From contig NC_054702.1 of NCBI RefSeq assembly GCF_016097555.1, forward strand, positions 111,982,171-112,046,170: a DNA stretch of 64,000 nucleotides, in the 5' to 3' direction. This document shows positions 47,061 to 60,911 of this stretch, piece after piece. The stretch comes from Gigantopelta aegis. Taxonomy: Eukaryota > Mollusca > Gastropoda > Neomphalida > Peltospiridae. A model generated the notes under the pieces. That model did not search any database. It had not been told where the DNA came from and saw nothing but the letters and a program-made list of their open reading frames with translations. Both the position numbers and the translations under genes were made by a program. Numbering within the stretch: position 1 is the stretch's first letter; every line of letters begins with the position of its first letter.

Positions 47061-50000
47061 CAGATGTGTACCCCTGTACCTGTCTATTTATGTTGTTTTG
47101 TGGTTGCTTTTTATTTTTTTAAATACCACTTTGTTATTCCAATTGTTTGTTAATACTGCTGTCGTGTCATGCGTGTTGCAAATATTTACAGTAAAACTCT
47201 GCACTAAAATATTTTGGTATGAAAGGCCTGTACACTGTACACAATCTGAAAGTTTGTTCTGTGAGACAGTTCTGTGAGATAGTTCTGTGAGATAGTCCTG
47301 TGAGATCCAGTCCTAACTAAGTATTCCCTCAGATCCATGTTCCTCAGGATCTCTGTTGTCTCAGCTACCGGTGTGTATTCCCTCAGCTATATGTTCCCTC
47401 AACTCTATGTTCCCCTAGTTCCAGGTTCCCTCAGCTCTGTGTATGATCTCTGTACATAAGAATAGAGCGCCAAGGAACAAAAGCTGAAACTGGTTTCGAG
47501 AAGTTACCAGATTCTCATGACTATTTCAAAAGCATTAGCTTTAAAAAAAAAAGGCATAAGATCTTGTAAAGTTGTGGAGATTCATTCAACTGGTGCCTTC
47601 ATCAGTATAATCAAAATAATATTTCTAGTAATTTATCAAATTCAATTGACTTTTTACACAGATTCACATTTTGTTTTTGTTTTTGTTTTTATTTGTAATT
47701 TTGTTTTTAATGGACCACATTAAAAGTGTACCAAGTAACTCACTGGTAAAATGATGCCTTGGTTTTTAGCAAGCTATATTTTCATTAAATCGACAAGTCT
47801 TAAAAAGAAACAAGGTGTTTTTTTAGTTGTCTTCATTGAACGTATGTGTGTGTTATTAAAACTCAGTATGTTACATCTGGCCAATAACGGCGAGGTGAAT
47901 TGTCCACATTATATGTGGCAACATGTCTGTGTGCCATTGTAAACTTTTAGAGATGCAGACCATGACATTGATTGGTTGTATCTTTCTTGACAAAGATAGA
48001 AATGTATACTGGGAGAGGTGGTGTGATAAAATGTGATATATATTCATGTACTTACATGCTCATTGCAATACTTTGTTCAGTGGCTAAAATGTATTTAAAA
48101 TAGATGTACTGTATACAGGAATATTACCCACTGATTTAAAAAATATATTTTAGCTTACATCATTTGCACAGTTGAATATTTTATTGCTTATGTATATATT
48201 GTGTGCATAAATGTTGTATTGTATTTGTAAATACATGTATGTAAGAATGTGTTCTAAGTCAACATATAACAGTGTTGTAGCAAGTGTCATACAAAAGTTG
48301 TCCATGTAATATTCACACATTTTTTAGGTTCCGTTTTCTCTACACCCATAATGAACTGACCTGCTCCAAAGTGGCAGAACGATCACTCAATTTTTATTTA
48401 CAACTTATTATTAAATTGTAGTGATTGTTTGGATATGTGCAGTAAACACAGTATTACTGGCCTACTCCAACATGGAAATATAAACTAAATTGGTAATTTA
48501 CACCTTTATTATTATTTAATTATAGATTGACAAATTAAATATTGTTAGGTCTGTTAGTTGATATTTGTATTATCACTCTTGCATTAGTAGTAACAGGATT
48601 AGGTCAGTCGGTTGAGTGTACGCTCGAGGTGCATGCTTCGCAGGATCACCTCGGTGGATCCATACTGCTGACTGGGTATTTTTTTGTTACAACCAGTGCA
48701 CCACAAATGGACAAAGACCGTGGTATGTGGGAAAGTGCATATAAAAGATCCCTTGCTGTGTTAGGAAAAATGTAGTGTGTTTCCTCTGATGACTACGAGT
48801 CAGATTTACCAAATGTTTGACCTCCAATAGCCGATGATTAATTAATCAATGTGCTCTAGTGGTGTCGTTAAACAAAACAAACTTTCTTCTTTTTTCTTAC
48901 ATTAGTATAACAAGTTTACAAACTGACAACATTGGGTTTAAACTATAGAGCAAAAGCTTCTGATATCATTCGGTGTTGGTACAAAATGCGTATAAATACC
49001 TAGCTTCTTTTTTTTAAATGATGTCAAACCACAACTAGTGTAGTATTTTATATCTATTGTATACCAGAAAACAAAAACAAAAATTTCACATGGACAGATG
49101 TGAATATTTTTCAATTAACAAAAAAGATAGGAAGGATCTGTAATACATATTGGTTTCACCTTTATTTATTGCACTGCTATTACAGTCGTCTGTAAACTGT
49201 GGATGTAAGCGCATGTCAAATGCATTGGCAGCATAGCCAGGAGGAGGGTCCATGTTGTCATAGCCCCCAACCCAATTATCTTTTCTCCCCCACCACCTTT
49301 TATTTTTGCCTTTTGCCCCATAACTTGACTCATGGATGGTGTTGGTGGCCCAACCCCAATATATAATCGTGGCTACGCCACTGGTCAAACAGTGCAAAAC
49401 ATTATTATAATGTTCCTTATATGTATAACCTATGCTCATGCACAAAATTAACATTTAAAAAAGAGCTGTTATGTAGATATATATTGTTTGTACATATTGT
49501 AAAATACAAACCATTATACTAGGTTGATGTTACACTTGTTGCCGAACGTGATAATATAATATATAACATCACCACATTTCAGTTGTTCTGTCGGTTTACC
49601 AAATGAATATGTACAATTAAAAACAAGCGACAGTGTTATATCAAGGTCTGTGAAAATGGACAAATCAAAATATGTTACATATATTACCACAAAAAACACA
49701 TAACAGATTTGAACGTACTTAAAATTATTTTACCATTCCAAGTTTACATTTTGGTATATTTTAACTAATTAATTTTAGATTGAAAGGAAATGGTTTATTT
49801 AACGACGCATATTTTAGATTGAAAAAATAATTGAATATTCTAGTACGGTAACCATTATATGTACTGTGAATTAAAAAAGGAAGTTTATTTTAACAAATTA
49901 ATTTTAAACTATGACATATTCTAGCAACAGTCACTGTGAATAATTTTTTATTTTAATCCTCAATTGAAATATTTTGTTACTCTAGTGTATACATTTACAG

Positions 50001-50204
50001 GTGTTACAACTGAAAATTGGTGACATAAAATAGCTTACTGTGAATTCGTGAAAAAAACACTTTTTTCATTTAAAACATTCAGTCTTTCTATGGTTAGTGC
50101 ACTGCACAATGTTGTTCAAATAAGTTAATATAAGTATTATGTAAATATGTTATAAATGATCATGAGAATAAAAATTGAAAACGCCTCGTTTTGTTTAATC
50201 TTTT
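47061..50204. other. Intergenic DNA between convergent JIP1 and TMEM9
   Basis: No gene recognised. It contains a 'cctcag..tgttcc' loosely repeated stretch (about 47320-47440), the SINE at 48600-48890, a degenerate repeat-like stretch at about 49190-49390 ending 'gtggctacgccactg', and a short SINE-tail fragment near 49790. Confidence 0.45.
48600..48890 (+). mobile_element. SINE of a second family
   Basis: The head 'ggtcagtcggttgagtgtac' is tRNA A-box-like; the body has 'gcatataaaagatccctt' and the tail 'aatgtgctctagtggtgtcg'. This is the source type for the tail in the mosaic SINE 30091-30484. Confidence 0.78.
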
Positions 50205-50755
50205 ACTAAGATGTGAACTTGATAAACTCACTAGTGCATGTGACATACAGAATACTACAAGATGTTAACTTGATAAACTCACTGGTGCATGTGACATACA
50301 GAATACTACAAGATGTTAACTTGATAAACTCACTGGTGCATGTGACATACAGAATACTCACTGGTGCATGTAACATACAGAATACTTCAAGATGTTAACT
50401 TGATAAACTCACTGGTGCATGTGACATACAGAATACTACAAGATGTTAACTTGATAAACTCACTGGTGCATGTGACATACAGAATACTACAAGATGTTAA
50501 CTTGATAAACTCACTGGTGCATGTGACATACGGAATACTCACTGGTGCATGTGACATACAGAATACTACAAGATGTTAACTTGATAAACTCACTGGTGCA
50601 TGTAACATACAGAATACTACAAGATGTTAACTTGATAAACTCACTGGTGCATGTGACATACAGAATACTCACTGGTGCATGTAACATACAGAATACTACA
50701 AGATGTTAACTTGATAAACTCACTGGTGCATGTAACATACAGAATACTACAAGAG
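50205..50755. repeat. 51-bp minisatellite with short variants
   Basis: Unit 'aagatgttaacttgataaac' plus 'tcactggtgcatgtgacata', period 51 bp. Some units are shortened by loss of the first half. Divisible by three, so it mimics a repetitive ORF. Confidence 0.93.
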
Positions 50756-53329
50756 TAGCCAATGCATACAATTTATTTTACAAGATGTTTGAATTTTTTC
50801 TTCTAATAAGCGAAAAACAAATTGCATACAGTTTTAAATCAGTTGTAAGACAAATGATGTCTAACAGACAATGTAGTACATGTATTCTTCTTCTATATTT
50901 TTTTTACATATCCTCAAAAACCAGGTTAAAAATAAATTTAAACATCTTTTCCAGCTAAAACTAGTCTTGTTTCCTGCATAAGTAACAGATACATCACAGG
51001 GTATCCCATTTCAGGTTACATTAATCATCACAGAGCAATCAATTTTGGTCGTCTTTATTTTATTGTGTGGTATGGTTATCGTGACTGGGTCATCACCGTG
51101 GAGTGACCAATCACAAGTTTCAAATGTGATCATGACATTGATCTACAACAGGTCATCTCTTACACAGGATGTATGCAAAAACCAACAGACTGGAAACCTG
51201 CTCAAGTAGCTATCCTGATTATCAGCCATGAGACTTTTTGTACCACAATGTGGGTTTCGTGTATCATCAAAGTATAAATCCTAAAATATTAGCAATCTTA
51301 AAATTTAGTGAAATCCAAATAAGTGATGTATTAGCAACATAACATTTTAGCGAGGTCGTCGTATCATAAACTGAAAAAAAGAAAACGCTGAAGTTGTAGG
51401 ATCATCTGAAATGTTTTTGATGAATCTTGATGTTAAGCAGCATACAAACAACTTAAATTTAGTAGAAAATTGCAGTAACATGCATGCTACTAACTGTTGT
51501 TGTTTGCTATCCTTTTATTTTAATCAGTTGCATGTAACCATTATTGCGAGTTCAGTTAAACACAGACAAAACAATTGTACAAAAGTGTTTTAGCATCGTG
51601 AAATATTAGCGTCACTTACAAAAGGAAATATCTGATACAGTCAAGTTTATTATTTATTATACGGCTCACTTCTTTGCACTAAAGCTTATTTAATGTCGGG
51701 CCATTCCCTTTTTTTTTGACATCTATGAATGCAATTAAGAAAACCAGTTGAATCTTAGACATCCAGCTTTCCAACTAATAATGAACTTGAAATAAGAAAA
51801 TGACTGAGTGTATCAATACAGCCATGGTGTATCAGTATACCAATAATACCGTGTATCCCAGTAATGCACAATGTCCTCATCTCTTAATAGTATTGTGAAA
51901 TGGATCAGCTTTCATTAATCTTTATTAACAGTCAGGTAAATAATTTGTAGTTTAACAGATATGACTATTTTTAATACTGTAACATATTTTGTGGTTAACT
52001 CCATAAAAACTGACACCCCCCCACCATAAAACCTGTCATGTTAAAATTCAACGATCAATAATTCACGAAAGTACAACAATAATTTATTACTGATTCAATG
52101 TACAGCAAAAATTCTAATTATATTTCAAATACAGACACACAAATCATATACAAATATACAAAAGATTTATAGTTCTGCGAGTGTAATGTAATAACCATCA
52201 CATTGCAAACATGTTATAATGTGAACTCTGATCTAGCTCTCAACAGTATGCAGTGTATGTTTTTCATTTTACACATATTCACAAAAGGTGTATACTGTAT
52301 CCCATGATAATTCTATTTTGTTATCTAGAAACTAAACCTGCCAAGATTAGTGGATATTGGTAAATAGTTTTTACCTCATTTTTATTTAGGTATATATCTC
52401 CATTTCCTCATGGAAGAATGACATTTATTATTCAGATCCCTCCACTCCTCCCCCACCCCCCACCCAAACTACATATTCATCTGCTAATTAAATGGAACTA
52501 AAATTAATGTATTCATGTCAAAATAATATTAAGAAAATGAAACAATGCCAGTCATCAAACACAGTCCAAACAATGGAGTCTTTTTCTGTAGTAAATGGTT
52601 ATGTTTGTGGACAATTGTGTAGCAAGCAAACACTAACAAAACATAAAACATCATAAATAATAGAATAAATCTACTAAAAGATATATTTTAAAAAGCCAAT
52701 ATATTTTTCTTATTAGTTTACTGGTACTGCATGTTTGATTCTGATTAGATTAACAGACGATCAACACATGACTAGAACTGCAGGTAAAATAACATGAAAA
52801 TATTTCATTTACCAAACAACATTACGTAAAAACACCATCATACTACTATTTTGGGCTAAACAGTTCCAGTGAAACTATCCATTTTATTAAGTTAACTAAA
52901 TTACACTAGCTATACATTCTTTACAATATTTTTAGATTTCAACCTCAAGCAGTTGGCATGAAGTTGAAGACTCCAGACAAACCTATGTCAAATATTTATC
53001 TTAAGAATATTTGTGTACATGTGTACACAGCTGCAAATTAACTATCCTACAAAACAGATGGAATGTAAACACATTAAAAAATACACATACATATAACTGT
53101 GGAACTACACCTAGTCCCTATCTGGCTAAATTTGATTACTACTCCTCTAGAATAAATATTGACCTCTTACTTTTGCCGCAAATATTTTGATGTTAAAATA
53201 TTTTATCCGGACTCGGATGTGAAGTGACCATGAAGTAAGACATACAACAATTTTAAAAGAAGAGTAACATCTGTAGACATTTAACCGAAATCAGGCAGAC
53301 ATGTAGCTGAAAATTGCACACAGGTAGCT
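50756..53329. other. Intergenic DNA and probable TMEM9 3' UTR
   Basis: No gene recognised. Minus-strand AATAAA hexamers occur (for example about 52883-52888), so the left part of the TMEM9 transcript probably lies here. Confidence 0.4.
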
Positions 53330-53490
53330 GAAATATATATCAACATAACTGAAATCTGCTGACACATAGCAGAAATTTGCTGACACATAGCTGAAATCTG
53401 TATAGACACATAGCTGAAATCTGTATAGACACATAGCTGAAATCTGTAGACACATGACTGAAATCAGCAGTCACCTGACTGAAACCTGCA
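53330..53490. repeat. Short degenerate tandem repeat in TMEM9 3' UTR
   Basis: About 20-24 bp units 'acacatagctgaaatctg' with length variation, just downstream of the TMEM9 stop (gene orientation). Confidence 0.75.
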
Positions 53491-53505
53491 GACAGATGTC
53501 ACAAC

Positions 53506-56500
53506 TCAGTTGAGCATGGAATGTCGGTCGTAGATATTTCTTCTCTGCTCCTGGACGGTTCCCTTCCAGCGCTGCTGTTCGTCGGTGACGCGGTTCAGGA
53601 TCGATCTCTGTCGCAGTAGCTGTGCTGATGTCTCCATCTGCGGTAGTCGCCTTGCCGACAGGTCCTCCTGACAATCACAAGGTACACCATCAAAGATACT
53701 AATTTCTTTACAAATAATCATGACAATTTAAACAACAAACTTAAGATACATTATAAAATATACTACTTTTCTTCTTCTTTTTTTACAAATAATGATTATC
53801 ATTTAAAAAACAAACACAATGTACTTCATCAAAAATGTAACAGGGATAACATATATTGAGACTGACATTTTCAGACATCTCCCTCACAAAAACAGAAAAA
53901 ATATATCTCTACTTGACAACTAAGAAGAACAACAATTATTTGTTTTACCACAAACGTCACTTTAAGTAGATCTAACTCGACAGCTAGCATTGGGAAATTG
54001 TATTTGATATGCCTACTAGTTATCTCATAAGATATATTTATATTTAGGTTTGTAGTGAATATGCCTCAAAGTACTCTTCTTCAGCCACCCACTCCCAGTT
54101 AGATTTTACTAGCTCCATGTTTTCTTGTTTATCTTTGATGTAAGTGTCAAATTGACATGTCAAGTGAGGATCAAATTAAAATGATCTGTAATAAGACTTT
54201 GTACATTGTTACATGTATTGCAAGAATACAAAAGAAACCTTTCAAATTTACATATATAATTGTGACATTAATCTACCTAATACTTCTACGAGGATCAGTG
54301 ATTGTCAATAACGTTAGTGGATCACTGCAAGCTGAATACACAGAGGATACTTAATATCAGCTTTATATAGCTTATCCAGCATCTTGTATAAAATTACTTT
54401 CTAGTTTGACTGTATGCAAGCAAATACCAAGGAGCTATAACCTATAAACAAGGTTAGAGTCAAACTGTGTTTTCTTCTGGGCCCCATTCCACAAATACCA
54501 AGGAGCTATAACCTATAAACAAGTTTAGAGTCAAACTGTGTTTTCTTCTGGGCCCCATTCCACAAATACCAAGGAACTATAACCTATAAACAAGTTTAGA
54601 GTCAAACTGTGTTCTCTTCTGGGCCCCATTCCACAAATACCAAGGAGCTATAACCTATAAACAAGGTTAGAGTCAAACTGTGTTCTCTTCTGGGCCCCAT
54701 TCCACAAAACAATCTTAGTGCTAACACCCTTAATTGGGCTGCGTGTACTCCCTTATATTCGCCAGTCTGAGTGTGCGAACCCCTCCCTCTCCCTCCTCAG
54801 CTATCCTCCTGTACTCCCTTATATTCGCCAGTCTGAGTGTGCGAACCCCTCCCTATCCCTCCCCAGCTATCCTCCTGTACTCCCTTATATTCGCCAGTCT
54901 GAGTGTGCGAACCCCTCCCTCTCCCTCCCCAGCTATCCTCCTGTACTCCCTTATATTCGCCAGTCTGAGTGTGCGAACCCCTCCCTCTCCCTCCCCAGCT
55001 ATCCTCCTGTACTCCCTTATATTCGCCAGTCTGAGTGTGCGAACCCCTCCCTCTCCCTCCCCAGCTATCCTCCTGTAATCCCTTATAGTCGCCAGTCTGA
55101 ATGTACGAACCCCTCCCTCTCCCTCCCCAGCTATCCTCCTGTACTCCCTTGTACTTGATGCCAGACTTTGAGACAAGGTCTGGGAAGTGGACTTTATAAC
55201 ACGGGGTCCTGTCACAACAGGAGGATATGGGATATCATATCATATCATATCATATCATATCATACCCCATACCATACCATACCATATATCATACCATATC
55301 ATACCATATCATATCATATCATATCATATCATATCATATGTGAACACTAAAACAACCTATGGTCAGTGATTAATGTTTCCTACAGATTATTTTAAGAGTT
55401 ATGAATACATATCTACAGATTTTCTCAAAGTTATTTACAAACACATATGAGTAATTAAATATATATTTATAAAAGATATATGGCTTAAGTTACAAGATTA
55501 ATACTCTGCAAGGACAAACACACTCACAGACATGCACACACACACACACACAAGCTAAGCAATTAATGATAATATTCACCCAACCACAGTATTAACATGT
55601 ACAAATAGACAAACAAACAAACATACATATTACACACCTTTCACCAGTGAAAGCAGGCATACTGAAGTTTATTTTTATTTAAGATACCCTGAACCAGCAG
55701 TTTTATAGGCTCAATGACCAGTTTGTCAACCTTAACCAGAATCTAACCAGAATCTAACCACAATCTGGCTAACCTCAAACAATCAATCTTAAGTCTAAAA
55801 TCTTCAAATTGCAGCACAATCAGTGATTATAGATGCTTTGTATAAATGATACAGCAAACAAACTGGGAGTAAGTACAAGCGGAGTAAGTTATGTTAATGT
55901 GGTGTATAGAAGGCGAGCCATGTTAGTCATGTTATAAAGGTTAGAAGAAGCTGCCACCAGCCAAAGATTGTTACCATATTCACCTCCTCGTTGGTGTGTT
56001 CGGCGTAGTGCGACGGCCGCCACGCGATCAGCGGGTCCAGGCACAGGAGGAACAGCATGTACACAAACAACATGGCCACCACACAGATGATGAACACCAC
56101 CACAACCTGGAGAAAAACATACGTTCACAGTTAACAGTTTATGAGAATTTCATACAAGTCACAAACACAAAATAAGTCTCTCAAAATTGTGAAGGGTCCG
56201 GATAAGCACAGTAACAGAACACTTGCCTCGTGTATGATGTCATGTCTATGGGAAAGTGCAAATTATTCTGGTTTTATTTTCAATCAGTTGATTTGTGTAC
56301 TTTGCACAGCAATTGTATACTTAATATATGTATATTAATTTATTGGGAATACTATAGACCTTCCCAGCAGGGAATATTGTTTTCTTACTATGGTATTTAT
56401 TTCTAAACCGATTGGGTTTTTTTAAATTGCACACACAAAAAAGTGGGGTTTTTTTTTATTATTTCCAAAACACTTCTACTTTTCTTTTTCTGTCAAATGT

Positions 56501-59402
56501 AAAACTGAAATTATTTACAAAACAATGTTCATAGAGGCCGAGAAGGATATACTGTAGTAGATAATGGTATCTGCACAAATAACATTACAAGTTACATGTC
56601 AATAATTATAGTCATCATAGAGCATTTTTGATCATATTTACAAATGTATGTTACCATACAGAAATAGGGCTAGCAGACTTTTAACTAAGGCTATTGAATT
56701 TTGAAAATCACTGATTCCATGGCTAGAGAGTTTCGAGTAAAATGCTAGAAGCCCTGCATCGACATATATACTAGCCCAACATCTGAGGCTAGTGCTTTTT
56801 CAACTTAGGCTAGTTTCAAATGCTAACTTATTAGCCCAATGAGGCTGTTCTTAAAAAAATTAAAACAAACGTTACAGAGCTTAACTACTGAATATTTAAC
56901 CACCAATAAAGTGTGATCTACCTACCAGTATAATTTTCTCAGTCTAATTTACACAGTAAACAGGGCTTTAATTTGGGCACAACACTATTGTTTTTATCCA
57001 CTGTCAACTGTCATGCATTTTTTACTTCTCCTATACTAAACTATTTGACAAATTTCTAACCGAACTTTGTGGGAAGCTTTCTTGGCACATTAGCAAAAAC
57101 GAAGAAAATTAAGCCAATTAAAACAAAAATCATATTATCTACTTTAAATTTGTCTTCAAATATGTAAAGGTCAATAAATTGTTTATCTAATTTTGTGAAC
57201 TTCATTAATGTTGAGTCCCTATTTGTCCCCATAGTGGGTTTGAAGTTTTCAATTTAGTTACATACAGAAATTATTTTAGAGCATCCAGTTTTGTTTTCAA
57301 TATTTAATTAGTCGGGAATTTGGACTAGTGGTTTAGTTCACTTTAAAACACAAACACACTAGGTCCTTGTCTTACAATTTTTTGTCAAACACCGAGTATT
57401 GTTAAATAATGACTGCCAAATTAGTTTTATGAAGAAAGCAATAATCTTAATTTACTGTTTTCACTAATTCTCAAATGAATGTGTAAAAAAATTCTGCAAT
57501 AAAAATATAGTTGAAAACATCCATATAAATTTATTTTTCCAAAACATAGTCAGTGATAAAACATACACATAGTTCATCTTTTTGTTCTGTCAACACTTAA
57601 CAACAAAATATAGTCAGTGATGAAACATACACATAGTTCATCTTTTTGTTCTGTCAACACTTAACAACAGAAGTACAAGCCCTAGACACTAGCTCTATTA
57701 ATGTTATTGGTAGAGACCATAATTCAATAGTAAAAAATAAGTAATTTGTCTGGCTTAAAGGAAGGGACAATTAAGGCATTTGACCTGGTATGCATATTCA
57801 ACGATATATAATGCACATTATTGCTTAATATAAACAAGTATAATCGTATAGTTAATTTATAAAACGGTTAAATGTGACGGCTATTATATGTAACGGGCGC
57901 AGCCATTTTGTATCATCCCAGTGAATGCGTCCTCTGGCGAGCTGGTGGTTACATAATACCTAATGTGTCACGTCAGGAATTAGTCTTCGAACTGAAGAAA
58001 CAAAACATACCTGATTTTTGTGGATGCATCGCAATATTCTGTAATAATAGTCATCCCAGTAAGCCAGCAACAATTATATATTATTTTTAATACAAAATAA
58101 ACCATGTATTATGTTTTGTACATAAATTAACCCACGTCCTGAAATAATAATCAGAGTGTTTTCTTAGTTAATTGGTCTTTTCTTTCCATGGCCTGTACCT
58201 GTGGTTCCTGATTAGCAGGTGTATATTTAGACGGTCCCCAGACACTGTGTCTAGACACACTAAAAAGATGTGCCTCTTTTATTAAGATCACAGGGTATTG
58301 TGTGTTAACCGCACGGACACCCCTCTAATTGTAATCGATCAGCCGTCAGGCTTTATTACTGTAAGTAATTCTGTAAAACCCTTGATTAAGTAGACTTTCC
58401 CATCTAAAATCACAAAACTAACCAATTACGCAGTCCCAAAGAAAAGAAAATTATTACTTGGGTATCTTGAGTGGTTGTTTTTTGCTCGAATGTAGCATAC
58501 CAATAGGCCTAATAATATGCATTTTTTTCTTTGGATTAAATTTTTTTTTTTTTTACTATAACTCCATTTCATTCTATTGATGCAAATTGAAATATATTTA
58601 GTTAAATAGTTTATTATACTATCAAGTCATTTATGTTGTTTTACAAGTCAGGTTGATGAAAACGAAGCACCTTGTCGTAAATTAGAGCGTTTGTTTGCAC
58701 TGTGCATAGAGGAGATAGACGAAGCTGACGTCACTTCGCCCCAAGCTATACCACCGGATGTCACAAAAATAAAACAAAATGGCTGCCCCCAGGAATAATC
58801 ATGTTTTTTTTATTAACTCTAAAATTACGCGTTTTTCATTTGTTAAAGTGTAAGTATGTATTGGTGGTCAAGGTATGCATCTTTTCAACACATAAAGCTC
58901 TTGTTTGAGTTTACTCTACCTTTAAGGTATTCCTTTTAGGCACTTCTCTACATTTATCACAGATTCTGTCAAAAATCCTGTCCCCAGCCGATGTTTTTTT
59001 GTTGTTTACCCCTTACCTTTATAGTAGTTGTATTCCTTCTGTCATATTTGCACTCACACCTGTTGCAAAAATCTGGCGACTCAGGCTTTATAACATATTT
59101 ACATTTGCTGAAAATAGAAATAACTGTTTGTTGAGAATGTACATATATGTATTTGAATTGTGAATTAATTAAAATACCATAAAATACATAAATGACATAC
59201 ACCAAATTAAAATACATTGTAAAAATGTAATACAAATTACATAAACATGGATCAGACCCAAAGAAACAATCCTAACACGAATGATAAATCAAACAAACCA
59301 CTGATTATGCTCGATGTCCTTTCCTCCAATATACACCGACCGAGCTGTGGTATTCTTCTCTAGAGAACAAACACATTTACAGCGGAAATCTTCAAAGCTT
59401 GC
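53506..59402 (-). CDS. TMEM9: TMEM9 family lysosomal membrane protein, 4 coding exons (5' exon not found)
   Basis: Exons in gene order: 59402-59299, 59107-59017, 56106-55984 and 53667-53506, giving 159 aa and a stop with matching phases and GT/AG sites. TMEM9 is a small type I membrane protein of late endosomes and lysosomes, reported to act with the v-ATPase. Seen: a cysteine-rich luminal part (SFEDFRCKCVCSLEKNTT with an NTT glycosylation site, then CKCKYVIKPESPDFCNRCEC), the family signature KYDRRNTTTIK (human YEERSTTTIK), a membrane helix (VVVVFIICVVAMLFVYMLFL) followed by LDPLI, and a cytosolic end QQRWKGTVQEQRRNIYDRHS-MLN, very close to the vertebrate terminus. The signal-peptide exon should lie upstream (above 59402), but I could not identify it. 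Human TMEM9 is 183 aa, so about 20-25 aa are missing. Confidence 0.93.
54421..54715. repeat. 71-bp minisatellite, 4 copies, in a TMEM9 intron
   Basis: Unit 'caaataccaaggagctataa' plus 'cttctgggccccattcca', period 71 bp. Confidence 0.92.
54744..55152. repeat. 66-bp minisatellite, 6 copies, in a TMEM9 intron
   Basis: Unit 'tgtactcccttatattcgcc' plus 'cagctatcctcc', period 66 bp. It starts 29 nt after the 71-bp array. Divisible by three, so it gives false ORFs on both strands. Confidence 0.93.
55231..55340. repeat. (CATAT)n microsatellite
   Basis: 'catatcatat' and 'cataccatac' pentamer runs. Confidence 0.9.
57541..57669. repeat. 64-bp direct duplication
   Basis: Two copies of a block starting near 'tagtcagtga' and including 'tttttgttctgtcaacactt', in the TMEM9 intron. 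Confidence 0.88.
57759..58921. mobile_element. TTAA-flanked non-autonomous element (1,163 bp)
   Basis: TTAA at 57755-57758 and 58922-58925. Ends are AGGAAGGGACAATTAA and, reversed, AGGTAGAGTAAACTCA, only partly alike. 'gcagccattttgt' occurs near both ends in inverted orientation. A TTAA target fits the Kolobok or piggyBac superfamilies. No transposase seen; a 60-aa open frame at 57908 has a CIAIFCNNS stretch that only weakly recalls a THAP zinc site. Confidence 0.6.
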
Positions 59403-59654
59403 CTGCAACAAGATTCACGAAGTATAGTACCAAGTATTCTCAAGCATGTTGTACTTAGCTAGACAGACTTTCTACAACAATGTGCTTTATATAAAATAGA
59501 CTAATTTAAAAGACAAAAACAAAGAAAACCGACCACAAAAACCCCAAGATATCAATTGATACACAAATAAGTTTTCTAAATGGTTTTTAACCTTGTCTGC
59601 TACAAAATGAACTGTACAATCTATGCTTGAGTTCATTGCATTATCCACTGCATC

Positions 59655-59790
59655 AAATATATAAGATGATGGTACTTGAAGTAATATATAAGGTGATGAT
59701 ACTTGAAGTAATATATAAGATGATGGTACTTGAAGTAATATATAAGATGATGGTACTTGAAGTAATATATAAGATGATGGTACTTGAAGT
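59655..59790. repeat. 27-bp minisatellite, 5 copies
   Basis: Unit 'gatgatggtacttgaagtaa' plus 'tatataa', upstream of TMEM9 exon 59402-59299. Confidence 0.92.
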
Positions 59791-60911
59791 AAATAAACAC
59801 TGTCCACTTCCATCAAGTTCATTCTCGCACTTCTCTACTGAATGCTAGGGTCACTTTTTAAAGAAGAAAATTAGAACTTCCACATAATTTATAAATACTT
59901 ATAGATACAACTATATGTACAAATGTTAGTGGATGCAGTTTCACCAATTGTGCCTTTGAAATGAATTACATAAAGACAAACTGAGGGTGAAAGAACCCGT
60001 ACCCATCTTTACTGATTAATAACTTGGAGAATTTTAAAATTAATATTATAATAATATTTTGCACCTGATATTATACGAGTATTACCAATTTGTGGTAAAA
60101 ATTTCACATATTAAGCTTGTTTTAATAAAATAAAAAAAAGGATGGGGAGCAAATTATACATTGAAATAATTTTCTGGAATACAATGGAAAATTAGTCCTG
60201 TAACCTGGCTATCTTATAAGAACTTAAAGACCCAGAATCAACAAGAGGCTGAAGCAAGTGTGTGAACAAGAATTGGGACACACCAATAATCTTTTTAAGG
60301 AACCTAACATGTATGTGGTACCAGTAAGTCAAACATGAATTAGCTTTCTGGCATAAACAATATTGATATGCACCATGCACTTTTTATTCTTTCACTACTC
60401 GATTTGCAAACTTAAAATTTTGATCACAAAGGGGTAAAACCAATATATGACAGCTTTTCAGGGTCCACCCAACATAATTTATGGTGTGCAGTGTATGGTA
60501 GGTATGTAGGTAGTCAGAGATTTTGTCTTCTTCAGAAGTGGTTAGAATATATCTTGTGAAAAGGTCAGATGTCATTTTAAGTGAGTAAATAATCAATACT
60601 TTCACAAATGAACAATAAATGCTAATTTACTTGTTTGTTCAATATAGATAGTTGATATTATTTTGTAAACTATAATTTGACTGCCAGTGAAAAATAACCT
60701 GGGACTGACTTATGGTCTAGTTTGGATTTCAGTTGGCAGCAAATACTGAAATAGTCTTGATAATATCAGATGTTTGTTAGAATAGACATCACAGCTAAAT
60801 AAAGAAATATATGCTTTGATATAATAATAAAAATGCACATACATGTTGTATTTTGAAAAATAAATTTGTTCTTCAGTTTCTTGATTTCATTTGGTACCCC
60901 TTGAATTATAT

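Noticed and set aside
57908-58090. THAP-domain protein start
   Set aside because: Only a short CIAIFCNNS stretch resembles it, the frame soon ends, and it lies in a TTAA-flanked repeat.
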